64,000 bases of DNA, taken from Papilionanthe hookeriana x Papilionanthe teres (Eukaryota > Streptophyta > Magnoliopsida > Asparagales > Orchidaceae). The first letter of the stretch is position 1, and every line of letters begins with the position of its first letter. Shown here piece by piece: positions 47,303 through 57,809 of the stretch. The stretch is taken from assembly GCA_022702705.1 (NCBI GenBank), contig CM040431.1, positions 32,077,936 through 32,141,935 of the forward strand, given 5' to 3'. The position numbers and the translations under genes were made by a program. The notes beneath the pieces are model-generated. The model had not been told where the DNA came from. It did no database searches and saw nothing but the letters and a program-made list of their open reading frames with translations.

Positions 47303-49487
47303 CAGAGGAGTTTGGCCATTGGAGTTTGCAAGTTTTTTGCAGATGATTTTGCGATAGGTGAATCGCGACAGAAGCAAAGCACAGTTCGCAAGTTAATTGC
47401 AAGTGATTTTGCAACAGGTGAAGTTTGGTTACAACGAATATGAACCATTTTTTGCGAACAGTGCAGTTCGGATGGGAGCAGTTCGGACAGAAAGCAGTCC
47501 GCAGAAGCAGTTCAGCGCAGAGCGGTTCCAAAGGCGCGACAGTTCGCACGGAAGAGGTGGAGCGGTGGCGGTTCCTGCAGTTCTTCGAGTCATGACGGTT
47601 CGTAGGGGCGTGCTTCTAGTTTACATGGGGTGTCGCGAAGATTCGCGATTGCTTGCGGGAAGACGTTCGACGAGGTGGAGTTCTTGAACAGGAAAGGAGG
47701 TTGTCGCGTGGTTTGTCAGTTTCACAGAGGAGAGGAGTTTGTGTGTTGTTATCGCGAAGCCTTGTTTTGCCAACGGAGGAGTTCGACCGGCTAAATTCGT
47801 CGGCTTGTCGCATGAGGATTTGCGACGGGTGGAGTTCGGTAGAATGCGGGAAGCGAGCGACCGTGAGTATTCGCGAACGAGGATTTCGCGCGGGTATTCC
47901 GCGTATAGGCATGAAGGAATTCGGAGCTCGCGAGATAGCGGTCGACCGAGGTGCTCGTTGCGAACAGGATAAGTGTTGTAATTGACATGGTTGACCAACC
48001 CACTATGGCGTAAGAAACTCCATGAAGCATTTCTCCTAAGAGGTTGAATATTCGCCAAGGTGGAGATTTGTTAGGTATGGCTCATATACCGGGTGATGCA
48101 TTTCTCCTACGGGACTAGATATTTGCCAAAGTGGAGATTTGTTAGGTATGACCCATATACCAAAAATTTGGAGTCTCTTGGAATAAAGAGGTGTCTCCTG
48201 GTGAAAAGAAATATCTCTTGGAATTTAGTGGGTTGGGGGGAGCGAGGGCGTTTTAGTAATTCATTCGTAAGTTTTATCTATAAATAGATGTGTAACCCTA
48301 TGGGTATGTGAACCGAACTTGTAACTCCTCTGAAATAGTGAATTCGCAGCTCTACTCCCGAGGATGTAGGCATCCTTGCCGAACCTCGTTAAATCTCTGT
48401 GTTCTTCTTCTTGGAATTTTATTTTCTTTGTCCTAAATTGCACAAAAAGGTACAATATCTCAAATTTATATGATATTTTCTTAACAACATGAGACCAAAA
48501 ATTTATAAATTACATCGGGACGGCCCCACAGAGAGAATTTCTATGGTATTATTTCAAATTATTATGACAATTAGCTTCACACAGTATTTCTATGACATAC
48601 ATCTCAAATTAAATTTAATATTCATAATTTATCTTTATTCAAAATTTAATTAGAATTTTTGAACTAAAATTATGGGGATTTGCATACATATACCACCCAA
48701 TTTTTAATATGTTTTATATATAACACTCAATACTTTAAAATTACATACGTGCTACTCAATTATTCAATCATATTACTCTGCCTTCCGACCTAATTGGGAA
48801 GGCAAAGATGAGAATGTGGCGTACAAAGACCTCTAAAACTCTCTTCTTTCTCCTCCTTTAACCTCACTTCTCGAAAGGTAGCAACGGGATCACGAAGATT
48901 GTTGTACTTATAGCCTATTCATAATTGGGGGTAATTTAGTCTTTTTACTTTTTTACTTGTATGCCCCAACTCTCCTCTATAAAAGAGACCTAGGATTCAT
49001 GCGAGGGTAAAATGGTGAGAATGGTGAGATTTAATGCCTATTCTTTTTATGATGTGAATATGATCAACACAAGATTGTGGGGATCAATATTCTAATTTAA
49101 AAACCTGATGTACTAAGCCAAAACTAAAAAGAATCGATGGAAATTCATATGAGATACATGGAACAATACAAGAAGACCATCCCAAAGCTGGAACAAACTG
49201 AACTAAAGGTAGAATCTGGCGGTAAAATGGATGGATGGAGATAAACCTTGACCCAATGCTCAACGCAAACATAAAAGTTGGTATAAGACCTTCACTCTAT
49301 GCTTGACGTGAGGAAAGAACCTTGGTACAATGGTAGACACCACAAACGAGGTGGAAATCCGCTTGATAAGTCGGGGATGAACTCTTTGGGTGATGGCCAA
49401 GAGTTCTGTTGGAGTCATAAGGAAACTTAAGGAAATAGCCACATGCAACTTTTTGTCAAAATCCAAAGTCTTCCATTCTCATTTGTA
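47303..49487. repeat. Array unit 3
   Basis: Contains LTR 48,140-48,447. Private changes include AAGTTAATTGCAAG (~47,391), where the other units read TTCGTTGCAA. Confidence 0.9.
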
Positions 49488-51674
49488 CAGAGGAGTTTGG
49501 CCATTGGAGTTTGCAAGTTTTTTGCAGATGATTTTGCGATAGGTGAATCGCGACAGAAGCAAAGCACAGTTCGCAAGTTCGTTGCAAGTGATTTTGCAAC
49601 AGGTGAAGTTTGGTTACAGCGAATATGAACCATTTTTTGCGAACAGTGCAGTTCGGATGGGAGCAGTTCGGACAGAAAGCGGTCCGCGAGAGGCGGTTCG
49701 GCGCAGAGCGGTTCCAAAGGCGCGACAGTTCGCACGAAACAGGTGGAGCGGTGGCGGTTCCTGCAGTTCTTCGAGTCATGACGGTTCGTAGGGGCATGCT
49801 TCTAGTTCACATGAGGTGTCGCGACGATTTGCGATTGCTTGCGGGAAGACGTTCGACGAGGTGGAGTTTTTGAACAAGAAAGGAGGTTGTCGCGTGGTTT
49901 GTCAGTTTCACAGATGAGAGGAGTTTGTGTGTTGTTATCGCGAAGCCTTGTTTTGCCAACAGAGGAGTTCGACCAGCTAAATTCGTCAGTTTGTCGCATG
50001 AGGATTTGCGACAGGTGGAGTTCGGTAGAATGCAGGAAGCGAGCAGCCGTGAGTATTCGCGAACAGGGATTTCGCGGAGGTATTCCGCGTATAGGCATGA
50101 AGGAATTCGGAGCTCGCGAGATAGCAGTCGACCGAGGTGCTGTTGCGAACAGGATAAGTGTTGTAATTGACATGGTTGACCAACCCACTATGGTGTAAGA
50201 AACTCCATGAAGCATTTCTCCTAAGAGGCTGAATATTCGCCAAGGTGGAGATTTGTTAGGTATGGCTCATATACCGGGTGATGCATTTCTCCTAAGGGAC
50301 TAGATATTTGCCAAAGTGGAGATTTGTTAGGTATGACCCATATACCAAAAATTTGGAGTCTCTTGGAATAAAGAGGTGTCTCCTGGTGAAAAGAAATATC
50401 TCTTAGAATTTAGTGGGTTGGGGGGAGCGAGGGCGTTTTAGTAATTTATTCGTAAGTTTTATCTATAAATAGATGTGTAACCCTATGGGTATGTGAACCG
50501 AACTTGTAACTCTTCTGAAATAGTGAATTAGCCGCTCTACTCCCGAGGATGTAGGCATCCTTGCCGAACCTCGTTAAATCTCTGTGTTCTTCTTCTTGGA
50601 ATTTTATTTTCTTTGTCCTAAATTGCACAAAAAGGTACAATATCTCAAATTTATATGATATTTTCTTAATAGCATGAGACTAAAAATTTATAAATTACAC
50701 CGGGACGGCCCCACAGAGAGAATTTCTATGGCATTATCTCAAATTATTATGACAATTGGCTTCACACAGTATTTCTATGACATACATCTCAAATTAAATT
50801 TAATATTCATAATTTATCTTTATTCAAAATTTAATTAGAATTTTTGAACTAAAATTATGGGGATTTGCATACATATGCCACCCAATTTTTAATATATTTT
50901 ATATATAACACTCAATATTTCAATATCACATACGTGCTACTCAATTATTCAATCATATTACTCTGCCTTCCGACCTAATTGGGAAGGCAAAGATGAGAAT
51001 GTGGCGTACAAAGACCTCTAAAACTCTCTTCTTTCTCCTCCTTTAACCTCACTTCTCGAAAGGTAGCAACGGGATCACGAAGATTGTTGTACTTATAGCC
51101 TATTCTTAATTGGGGGGTAATTTAGTCTTTTTACTTTTTTTACTTGTATGCCCCAACTCTCCTCTATAAAAGAGACCTAGGATTCATGCGAGGGTAAAAT
51201 GGTGAGAATGATGAGATTTAATGTCTATTCTTTTTATGATGTGAATATGATCAACACAAGATTGTGGGGATCAATATTCTAATTTAAAAACCTGATGTAC
51301 TAAGCCAAAACTAAAAAGAATCGATGGAAATTCATATGAGATACATGGAACAATACAAGAAGACCATCCCAAAGCTGGAACAAACTGAACTAAAGGTAGA
51401 ATCTTGCGGTAAAATGGATGGATGGAGATAAACCTTGACTCAATGCTCAACGAAAACAAAAACGTTGGTATAAGACCTTCACTCTATGCTTGACGTGAGG
51501 AAAGAACCTTGGTACAATGGTAGACACCACAAACGAGGTGGAAATCTGCTTGATAAGTCGGGGATGAACTCTTTGGGTGATGGCCAAGAGTTCTATTGGA
51601 GTCATAAGGAAACCTAAGGAAATAGCCACATGCAGCTTTTTGTCAAAATCCAAAGTCTTCCATTCTCATTTGAA
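49488..51674. repeat. Array unit 4
   Basis: Contains LTR 50,325-50,632. Its left junction has a G-T-A-C change (ATTTGTACAGAGG); its right end is the unduplicated host flank continuing at 51,675. Confidence 0.9.
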
Positions 51675-51868
51675 GTAAGGCTTATATATAGGCTAAAGCT
51701 TACAAGCCAAAAAAAGAGAAGATAAAATATCTTCTAAAACAAATGTAAAACTACATCAAGTTGGCATGCAAGCCATTATTAAAAGCAATAAAAGACGAAA
51801 TATCCAGCCATAATAATATGGCTCCTTTTTTCTTGGGCTTGGATTAAGTTGACAAATCTTTGTGGCTC
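51675..51868. other. Unique flank right of the array
   Basis: AT-rich with GGCTTATATATAGGC and two AAGCTTACAAGCC/GCATGCAAGCC phrases; no gene. It leads into the 3' end of the minus-strand gypsy remnant. Confidence 0.4.
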
Positions 51869-52695
51869 TTACTCAGACGCCCATGAATTGGCTTGAGTCA
51901 AAGTCTCCCAGACTAATCCAATAAGAGTTTCTTTCAACCTCTTTGCACGAAATCTAGTAATTGGCCCACATGAAACTTGAATTAAATCTTCTCTTGAAGT
52001 CGTGTCATTGTCATCCATGTTATCATTCGCATCATTCCACTCCTCTTGGAAAGGATTTATCTTCAAATCAGTACCTGCATCAAAAGGACTTAAATCAGTA
52101 ACATTGAAATCGACACTCACATTATACTTACCTGGTAGATCTAGCTTTTAGGCATTGTCATTGATACGTTCAAGTACTTGGAAAGGACCATCTCCTCTTG
52201 AAAGCAGTTTGGAATGTCTTTTATTCTGGAAATATTTCATTTGTCATGTGTAACTAGTCTCAATCTCTAGGTTGGAGGATCATTTTGTGATGCCCCTTGT
52301 TGGCATGTTTTTCATATTGTTTTGTCCTTTGTTCAATATTAAGTTGTGCATTCTCATGTATCTGCTTTACAAACTCAGCCTTATTCTTACCATCTAAGTT
52401 AACATGCTCAGAAACATGTAATGGAATTAAATCAAATGACGTTAAATGATTAAAAACATAAACAATTTCAAAAGGTGAAAATTTAGTAGCAGAATGAAAT
52501 TTAGTAGCAAAAATATATCAAATGGCCACTCATGTATAACACGCACCTTTTCTTCATCAATTTTTATGCCCTACGCACTCACAACAAATCTTAAAAACAA
52601 ATGTTTATTAGTGCAAAAGGTACACTTTTCCGAGTTACCAAATAACTTTTCTTTTCCCAAAACATCTAAAATTAGTTTTAAATGTTCAACATGAT
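51869..52695 (-). pseudogene. Gypsy element 2, left part: RT piece fused to integrase tail
   Basis: On the minus strand from 52,695: HVEHLKLILDVLGKEKLFGN and CTFCTNKHLFLRFVVSA (RT palm/thumb). After a deletion and stops comes NAQLNIEQRTKQYEKHANKG (integrase C-terminal region, ~52,350), then KLLSRGDGPFQVLERINDNA (~52,200) and SVDFNVTDLSPFDAGTDLKI ... SCGPITRFRAKRLKE (52,120-51,930), the tail seen at the end of many plant gypsy polyproteins. RNase H and the catalytic integrase core are deleted between RT and the tail. The right half of the same element continues at 59,441, beyond the nested insertion. Confidence 0.85.
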
Positions 52696-53667
52696 TGATC
52701 ACTGAAAATTTTATTAAGAAATTCATACCTATTTTTGATGAAATTGCACTTTAAAGAAAGATATTTTCTTTTTTTTATTACAGGAATGGAGAATTTAGGT
52801 GATAAAAGTAAAAATTATAAAAAGGAGCGGATTTGGAGCAAAAAGGAAGAAAATAATGCAATTTGTGTTGAGTCGCCGACGGCGAGATCGAGCCCGCCGA
52901 CGACGAGGTTACGAGAAGAAAATTCTGAAGAATTTATAACTGTCTCGCTGACAACGAGCCCGAGCCCGCCGACAGCGAGATAGCGCGGTTTGAAGATCTT
53001 CTGAAGCCTCGCCGACGAGCGAGGTAGTTCGTCGCCGACGGAGAGCTAGTTCAAATGGCGCAGATACATTGAACCTGGACACTTTTTGAAGAGATGCTTA
53101 CACACCTCTTGGTCCTTTGCTCACCTCTATATATAGAGGCCGAAATTAGGTGTATGTGTGCAGTTTTTGTGTGTTAATTTGTTCTAAGTTAAAATTTTAT
53201 AAGTGTATTAGTTGTGTGCGAGTTTTTAGTGAGTCTTTAGTGAGTTAGTGAGTTAGTGAGTTTTAGTGAGTCTTGCTGTATCTTGGAAGGAAGAGTCGAA
53301 AGGAACTGCTAGAGTCCGCTTGGGATAAATTGAGATAAGTATTTGTATTTATTGTTTTTAACTTTAAATGAAATCCATGCTTAGTTTAGTCAACATGCAT
53401 TCTGAGTAGTTTATTAGTCTTTCTCCCTGTTATGAAATTAAGTGACTTGATGAACTAAAAATAGAAGTATTTTTTTATATATTAATAAATTGTGATAATT
53501 TTTACTTAAAACTTAATTTACTTTCAAACTGGCCATTTGATTTGTTAAAATATGTTGATTATCAACCATAGTAAAAATTACATCTGATATTCGGGGAATT
53601 CAAAAGCCTTGAAAGGAAGGTGCAAATAAATAGGGAAATAATATCACTGGGCGTAGAATTGACACTT
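52696..53667 (+). repeat. Left LTR of the Athila-like element (3' part deleted)
   Basis: Matches 57,810-58,765 closely up to GGCGTAGAATTGA, after which the two diverge: the left copy passes directly into ORF remnant a. So the end of the 5' LTR, the PBS and the ORF start have been deleted. A TATA box lies in the palindrome CCTCTATATATAGAGG (53,124-53,139), and GAGTTAGTGAGTTAGTGAG repeats lie at 53,230-53,275. Confidence 0.88.
53124..53139. promoter_or_regulatory. TATA box within a perfect 16-bp palindrome, left LTR
   Basis: CCTCTATATATAGAGG is fully self-complementary; the identical sequence stands in the right LTR at 58,240-58,255. Its position before the pyrimidine/GTGTG leader fits a core promoter. 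Confidence 0.65.
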
Positions 53668-54310
53668 TTTCATCTCATCTAAATTGTTACCTACTATGAG
53701 GGTAAACAAGGTTTCGAAGGAATGCGCTATATTGAATTATTGCATTCAAATTGGATTGCCTATTGATGTTGGATCAATAATTGTTAAGTCTCGCATTGGG
53801 TTTAATTGTGCATGGGTCAGTTCACGGACTAGGACACCCATCTACTATTTTTGCATTATGCGATCAGTACCAGGTTTCTTATGAAGCTTGGGAAAATGTT
53901 CTGTTACCTTGGAAGCCGCTTGATCCTACAGATATGTTCCCTACTTTGGACAATAATGAAGACATTACATTCATCTCTGATAGAGCCTCACAGAATAATC
54001 CTATAGCAAGGCCTATTTCAGATAAAACGGAGTTACTTATGAAGAAAATTAAAGGAATGGAGAAAGAACTGCAGAATGTGAGAGATTTAATCGACAATAC
54101 GTCTGATTTATTTGATCACATTGACTGGAGGATGAAGGAACACTTTGATCATTCTAGACATCTGGAAGCTAGCTTTCTTCATTTACCGAGACGTAAGGGT
54201 TGGATCACCGAAGAATGCGCCGGAGTTTCCCTTCGGGCCTTTCTATAACTTATTTGTGCATCATCGTCATATCGGAAATATCAGAGAGGATGAAGATTCT
54301 GACCTTGAAG
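53667..54310 (+). pseudogene. Athila-like ORF remnant a (C-terminal part)
   Basis: The frame 53,781-54,248 reads ALGLIVHGSVHGLGHPSTIF and ALCDQYQVSYEAWENVLLPW, similar to the end of the 'putative plant transposon protein' domain found in Athila/Tat-type elements. It then has a predicted helical stretch ELLMKKIKGMEKELQNVRDL (coiled-coil-like). The upstream part lies in another frame (53,684 onward), so at least one frameshift is present. The N-terminal half is missing because of the deletion that also removed the LTR end. Function of the family is unknown; it is usually taken as gag- or accessory-like. Confidence 0.6.
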
Positions 54311-54639
54311 AGTAGTAGTAAAGATTTCCATAGTATGTTTGTATTTATGTTATTTGATTTGATTTAGATTTTATTATGTGTGGAGTTATGATTTGAATAT
54401 CTCAAACTTAATTGAGATATGCGTCATAGTTTTGTATCAGCATTTAGTGTGTCGTGGATTTGTTTGCGATGCAGATTAGTAGTAAGGATTGAAGTTTGAA
54501 GTTGGATTATAGAGTTTAAAATTATGTTAGTTTGTACATCTCATGGATTTCAATATTAAAGTTAATTTGTTGTGTTAAGTGAATTTGTTTTTGTATAAGT
54601 AGCTAATCTTCATCTTGAATTAATAAATGATGTGATCAG

Positions 54640-55216
54640 AAATATAATATAAGACAAATTAAGGACGGAAATGAGTGACGAATTTCAGAATTTAAAATTT
54701 TTGGAATCTCGCCGACGGCGAGAAAAATCCCGCCGACAGCGAGATCGATCTCACTGACAGCGAAGAATTTCTCGCCGATAGCAGATTTTTCTCGAGAGTT
54801 TTTGGTTCCGAAAAATATTAGCTCGCCGACGGCGAGAAAAATCTCGCTGACAGCGAGGTCAGAAAAAAAACATATATTTTGACCGGTCAAAAACACTATT
54901 CATCATCCCCAACTTCTCATTTTTCGCAAAAACCGACCTAGGGCTTGAGAGATCTTGGATTTGAAGCGATTTCAATACTTTTTGACACCGGATTTCATCT
55001 TCCCTTGGTAAGAGCTTCACTCCTATGCAAAAATTTTTTATTTTCACCATGTATTTTCACCACATTGCAAATTTTGGGAAAAATCAAAATGTGGAAGAAA
55101 TATTCGGTGGAAATCCATGAAATTTGATTTAAATTGCTTATAAATGTTGTAGGAAGCCTTCTTAGTATTATTTTTAAGTTTAGTGAAAATTTTTACGATT
55201 TTCACAGATCGATCGT
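54640..55216 (+). other. Leader with GC-rich palindromes upstream of ORF b
   Basis: Six variants of CTCGCCGACGGCGAG occur between 54,708 and 54,863; two are perfect (54,708-54,722 and 54,822-54,836). Then comes a text typical of Athila pre-gag leaders (AAAACCGACCTAGGGCTTGA), a donor-like TTGGTAAGAG (~55,005) and an acceptor-like TTTTCACAG (~55,198), so a leader intron is possible. The ORF b ATG is 17 bp past that acceptor. Confidence 0.5.
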
Positions 55217-56373
55217 ATGGCTCCACGACAAAAACGTCGAGTAGAATTCGACGAAAACCGATTCATCAATGCACGAGCATAGGCTAAATATTTTGAAAAC
55301 ATACAAGGAAGAAAATGCATTGCGGATCGGGTTTTCAGAAATCCAGGAGGAGAAGTAGAGCAGATTATTAAGGAACGAGGTTAGGAGAATTTCTGTTACG
55401 TTCAATATAGAGCAGCTGTAGAAGTGGTTAAAGAATTTTATGTCAATTTGACTGCCGCTGAAGATGCACCAGTAAAGGTACGAGGGTTTTTTGTAGATTT
55501 CAATGATGCAAGAATTCACTCGTTCTATGAAGTTCATGACTCGCACTTTAGCGAGTATGAAACTTTTGGAACGATGGAAGGACCACTGGAGGAAGTCATT
55601 AGCTTTCTCACTGATGGGACCGAAGTTTGGAAAATTAAGCAGCAGGAAAGAGTGAATTTTCCTCTTTCTAAATTAAATGCGATCTCCAAAGCCCGGATTA
55701 CTTTATTTGTTCTACTCGTTACCCACATATCACCACGGTGAGGTAACACGAGATAGAGTAATTCGAATTTACGTATTCGGAAAAACGAAGCATCAACATT
55801 GGGAGAATTATTTATCAAAACATCCCGGCCACTCCTCGAAATGAGAGTGGAGCTGGATTGGGACACCACTGGATTAATTTTTGCACTCTGCCAACTCTCC
55901 GGAGTTGAGGCTAGAGATGATGAAGAATGGGTGGAACCTATGAAACCACTCACAACTCGCCAACATTAAGAAGTATGAATCTCATGAAGGGTGGAGATCG
56001 GGAGTGAGAAGTTATTTCACTCGGTCAGTAGAGATATACCCTCTACTAGCTATGAACCTCCCGAGCCTACCACCCTACCCTACAAGATCCGATGAATGAA
56101 TTGACCATGCATAGGAGGAGTTTTGAGCGGCTTGGAGAGACCATGGGGAGAAGATTTGATCATTTTGATCAAAGGATTGATAATCTGGAGAGGAGACATG
56201 ATTATGATAGTGAGTACCTCCAGCGACATTCGGAATACGAAATTGCATACTATGAAGCTGAACGTCGTTATAGGAGTGGAGATTTAGATGTTGTCTTTCC
56301 AGATTGCCCCATGTATACTCAGTATCATCCTGCTCAGTCTTCTCGGCGAGCCTACAGATCAAGGAGGGGATGA
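55217..56373 (+). pseudogene. Athila-like ORF remnant b (nearly full length)
   Basis: The ATG at 55,217 opens MAPRQKRRVEFDENRFINAR, followed by a TAG, AKYFENIQGRKCIADRVF, another TAG near 55,381, then VVKEFYVNLTAAEDAPVKVR and FPLSKLNAISKARITLF. A frameshift near 55,715 moves to YPHITT, INIGRIIYQNIPATPRN and GAGLGHHWINF in other frames. This is the plant-retroelement domain also seen, C-terminally, in remnant a. The last part (56,092-56,373) is helical: RRSFERLGETMGRRFDHFDQ, RIDNLERRHDYDSEYL. At least two stops and two frameshifts; no activity expected. Confidence 0.65.
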
Positions 56374-57794
56374 TAATATAGTTTGGGACTTTGATGCTGA
56401 AGATTAGGACTTTATTTATTTTGTTTGTTTGATGTTAAGTTATTTTGAGGACTTTATATGTTTGTAATATTCAGTACTTTATTTTTTTTGAGACATTGGA
56501 TGTTAGTTAGATTAATTTGCTTGAATTGTGATAGTAGTTTAGTTTTTGTTTTTGTGTTAGTTAATTGCATTTGTTTTTATGTTAATTAGGATGTTAGTTT
56601 TCTTTAGTATATTTTTTTATTATTTTATTTTTATTTTATTTTGTATTGTTTTAAGTTTTAAAATTGTTAATCTGTTAGTTCAATTGTTTTTAATATGTTA
56701 GTAATTCATATGTGTAGTATAGAGTTAATTTTAATTGTTGTGTTTAATACTTATCTTAGATTTTATCCTCGCATTTTCTTTAAATTATTATATATATATG
56801 GAGAATACTAACGAGATACGGGTTCAATGAAAAATGAAAAAGCTCGCAAAAATTTCAAAGAAAAAAAAATACCAAAAACTTCAAAGGTATGATTTATTTA
56901 CTTTCCCTTTTTCATTATTTAGAATAGATATAAAAATTTAAGTTTGGGGGAGAGTAAAATACAAATTTAGTTATTAACTTGTTCTCAATTTCTATTTTCA
57001 AATTATTATAAAATGATTTTTATAGCAAATTTTTCAATTTAATTGATATGAATTATTTTATTTAATTATTATAAAAGGTTAAATGAAATATTTCTAGTGC
57101 TTTAATTAATTAAATAGAATAAAATATTTGGTTAAAGGGAATAAGAATATAGTAAACTATTTTTTAGTAAGGAAAACTATATTCTAAAATTAAAATTCTT
57201 AAGTGTTCAAGTGAAAAAGAAAAGATTGAAAATCAATGAAGTGAAAACTATGAAGTATATATAAGCTAAGAAATATTTTTAAGTTTCAAATTTAGGAAGA
57301 TGAAAATGAAGTTCAAAATTATTAACAGACTCTTCAAATACAGTAATCCTCATTAAAAAGAAAAAAAGAAAAAGAAAAAGAAAAAAAAGAAAAAGAAAAA
57401 GAAAAATGAGTAGAAGCTTGAGGAGATGCCTTATCAAAAATTGGCTTCATTTTAATTAACCTAAAGGGAAAAAAAACTTATATATTTCCAAACTTATGTT
57501 TATGGATTAGAATTTTACCTAATAGTATTTTCTTGAATTTCTTATCATATGAATATCTTAAGTAGTTATTCTTTTAAATATAGTCATTCACGAAATGAAT
57601 AGTAAGTTAGAAATCTTAGACACGATAACTAAATAATTTATTTCGTAAGATTAATTAAATGACATGAATTATTTTTATTTAACTTTATTATGATATTAAT
57701 TAATCTAATTCATAGTTATTTAAATTGAAAAATCTTATTATAAAACTCATTATTTTTATGTAGTATTAAAATTACTTGAGGACGAAGTAATAAG
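56374..57794. other. AT-rich 3' untranslated part of the Athila-like element
   Basis: No coding. Near 56,939 AAGTTTGGGGGAGAG is a second PPT-like purine tract, ~0.87 kb before the PPT used at the right LTR; internal PPT copies occur in Athila-type elements. A GAAAAA-type minisatellite lies at 57,355-57,406. Confidence 0.55.
57355..57406. repeat. (AAAAAG)n minisatellite
   Basis: About eight A5G/A4G-type units, all purine. Confidence 0.9.
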
Positions 57795-57795
57795 T

Positions 57796-57809
57796 AAGTT
57801 TGGGGATTT
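57796..57809 (+). other. Polypurine tract of the Athila-like element
   Basis: AAGTTTGGGGATTT immediately precedes the TGATCA start of the right LTR, the classic Athila-type PPT wording. Confidence 0.8.

Larger units (their letters stand above)
42955..51674. repeat. Four-copy tandem array, ~2.18-kb unit
   Basis: Units start at 42,955, 45,124, 47,303 and 49,488 (periods 2,169, 2,179 and 2,185) and the array ends at 51,674 (last unit 2,187). Each unit is: GC-rich internal part of the LTR element (~0.75 kb), doubled PPT/LTR start, one LTR (~0.3 kb), and ~1.04 kb of AT-rich right-flank DNA. The junction reads CATTTGAA|CAGAGG; the parental sides are GCGAA|CAGAGG (42,951-42,960) and CATTTGAA|GTAAGG (51,668-51,680), so the joint is a 3-bp GAA microhomology. 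Copies differ by scattered substitutions and small indels only. Confidence 0.93.

Noticed and set aside
43290..50243. ~110-140-codon frames on both strands repeated in all four array units (e.g. 43,290-43,649 and 49,839-50,198)
   Set aside because: They recur only because the 2.18-kb unit is repeated. Lengths and ends differ between units through small indels, both strands are equally open in this CpG-rich DNA, and no domain is visible.
44720..51653. 62-70-codon minus frames recurring in the AT-rich part of each unit (e.g. 44,720-44,908, 47,075-47,287)
   Set aside because: Short, without recognisable domain, and conserved only as part of the duplicated unit. I cannot exclude an old gene fragment but see no support.
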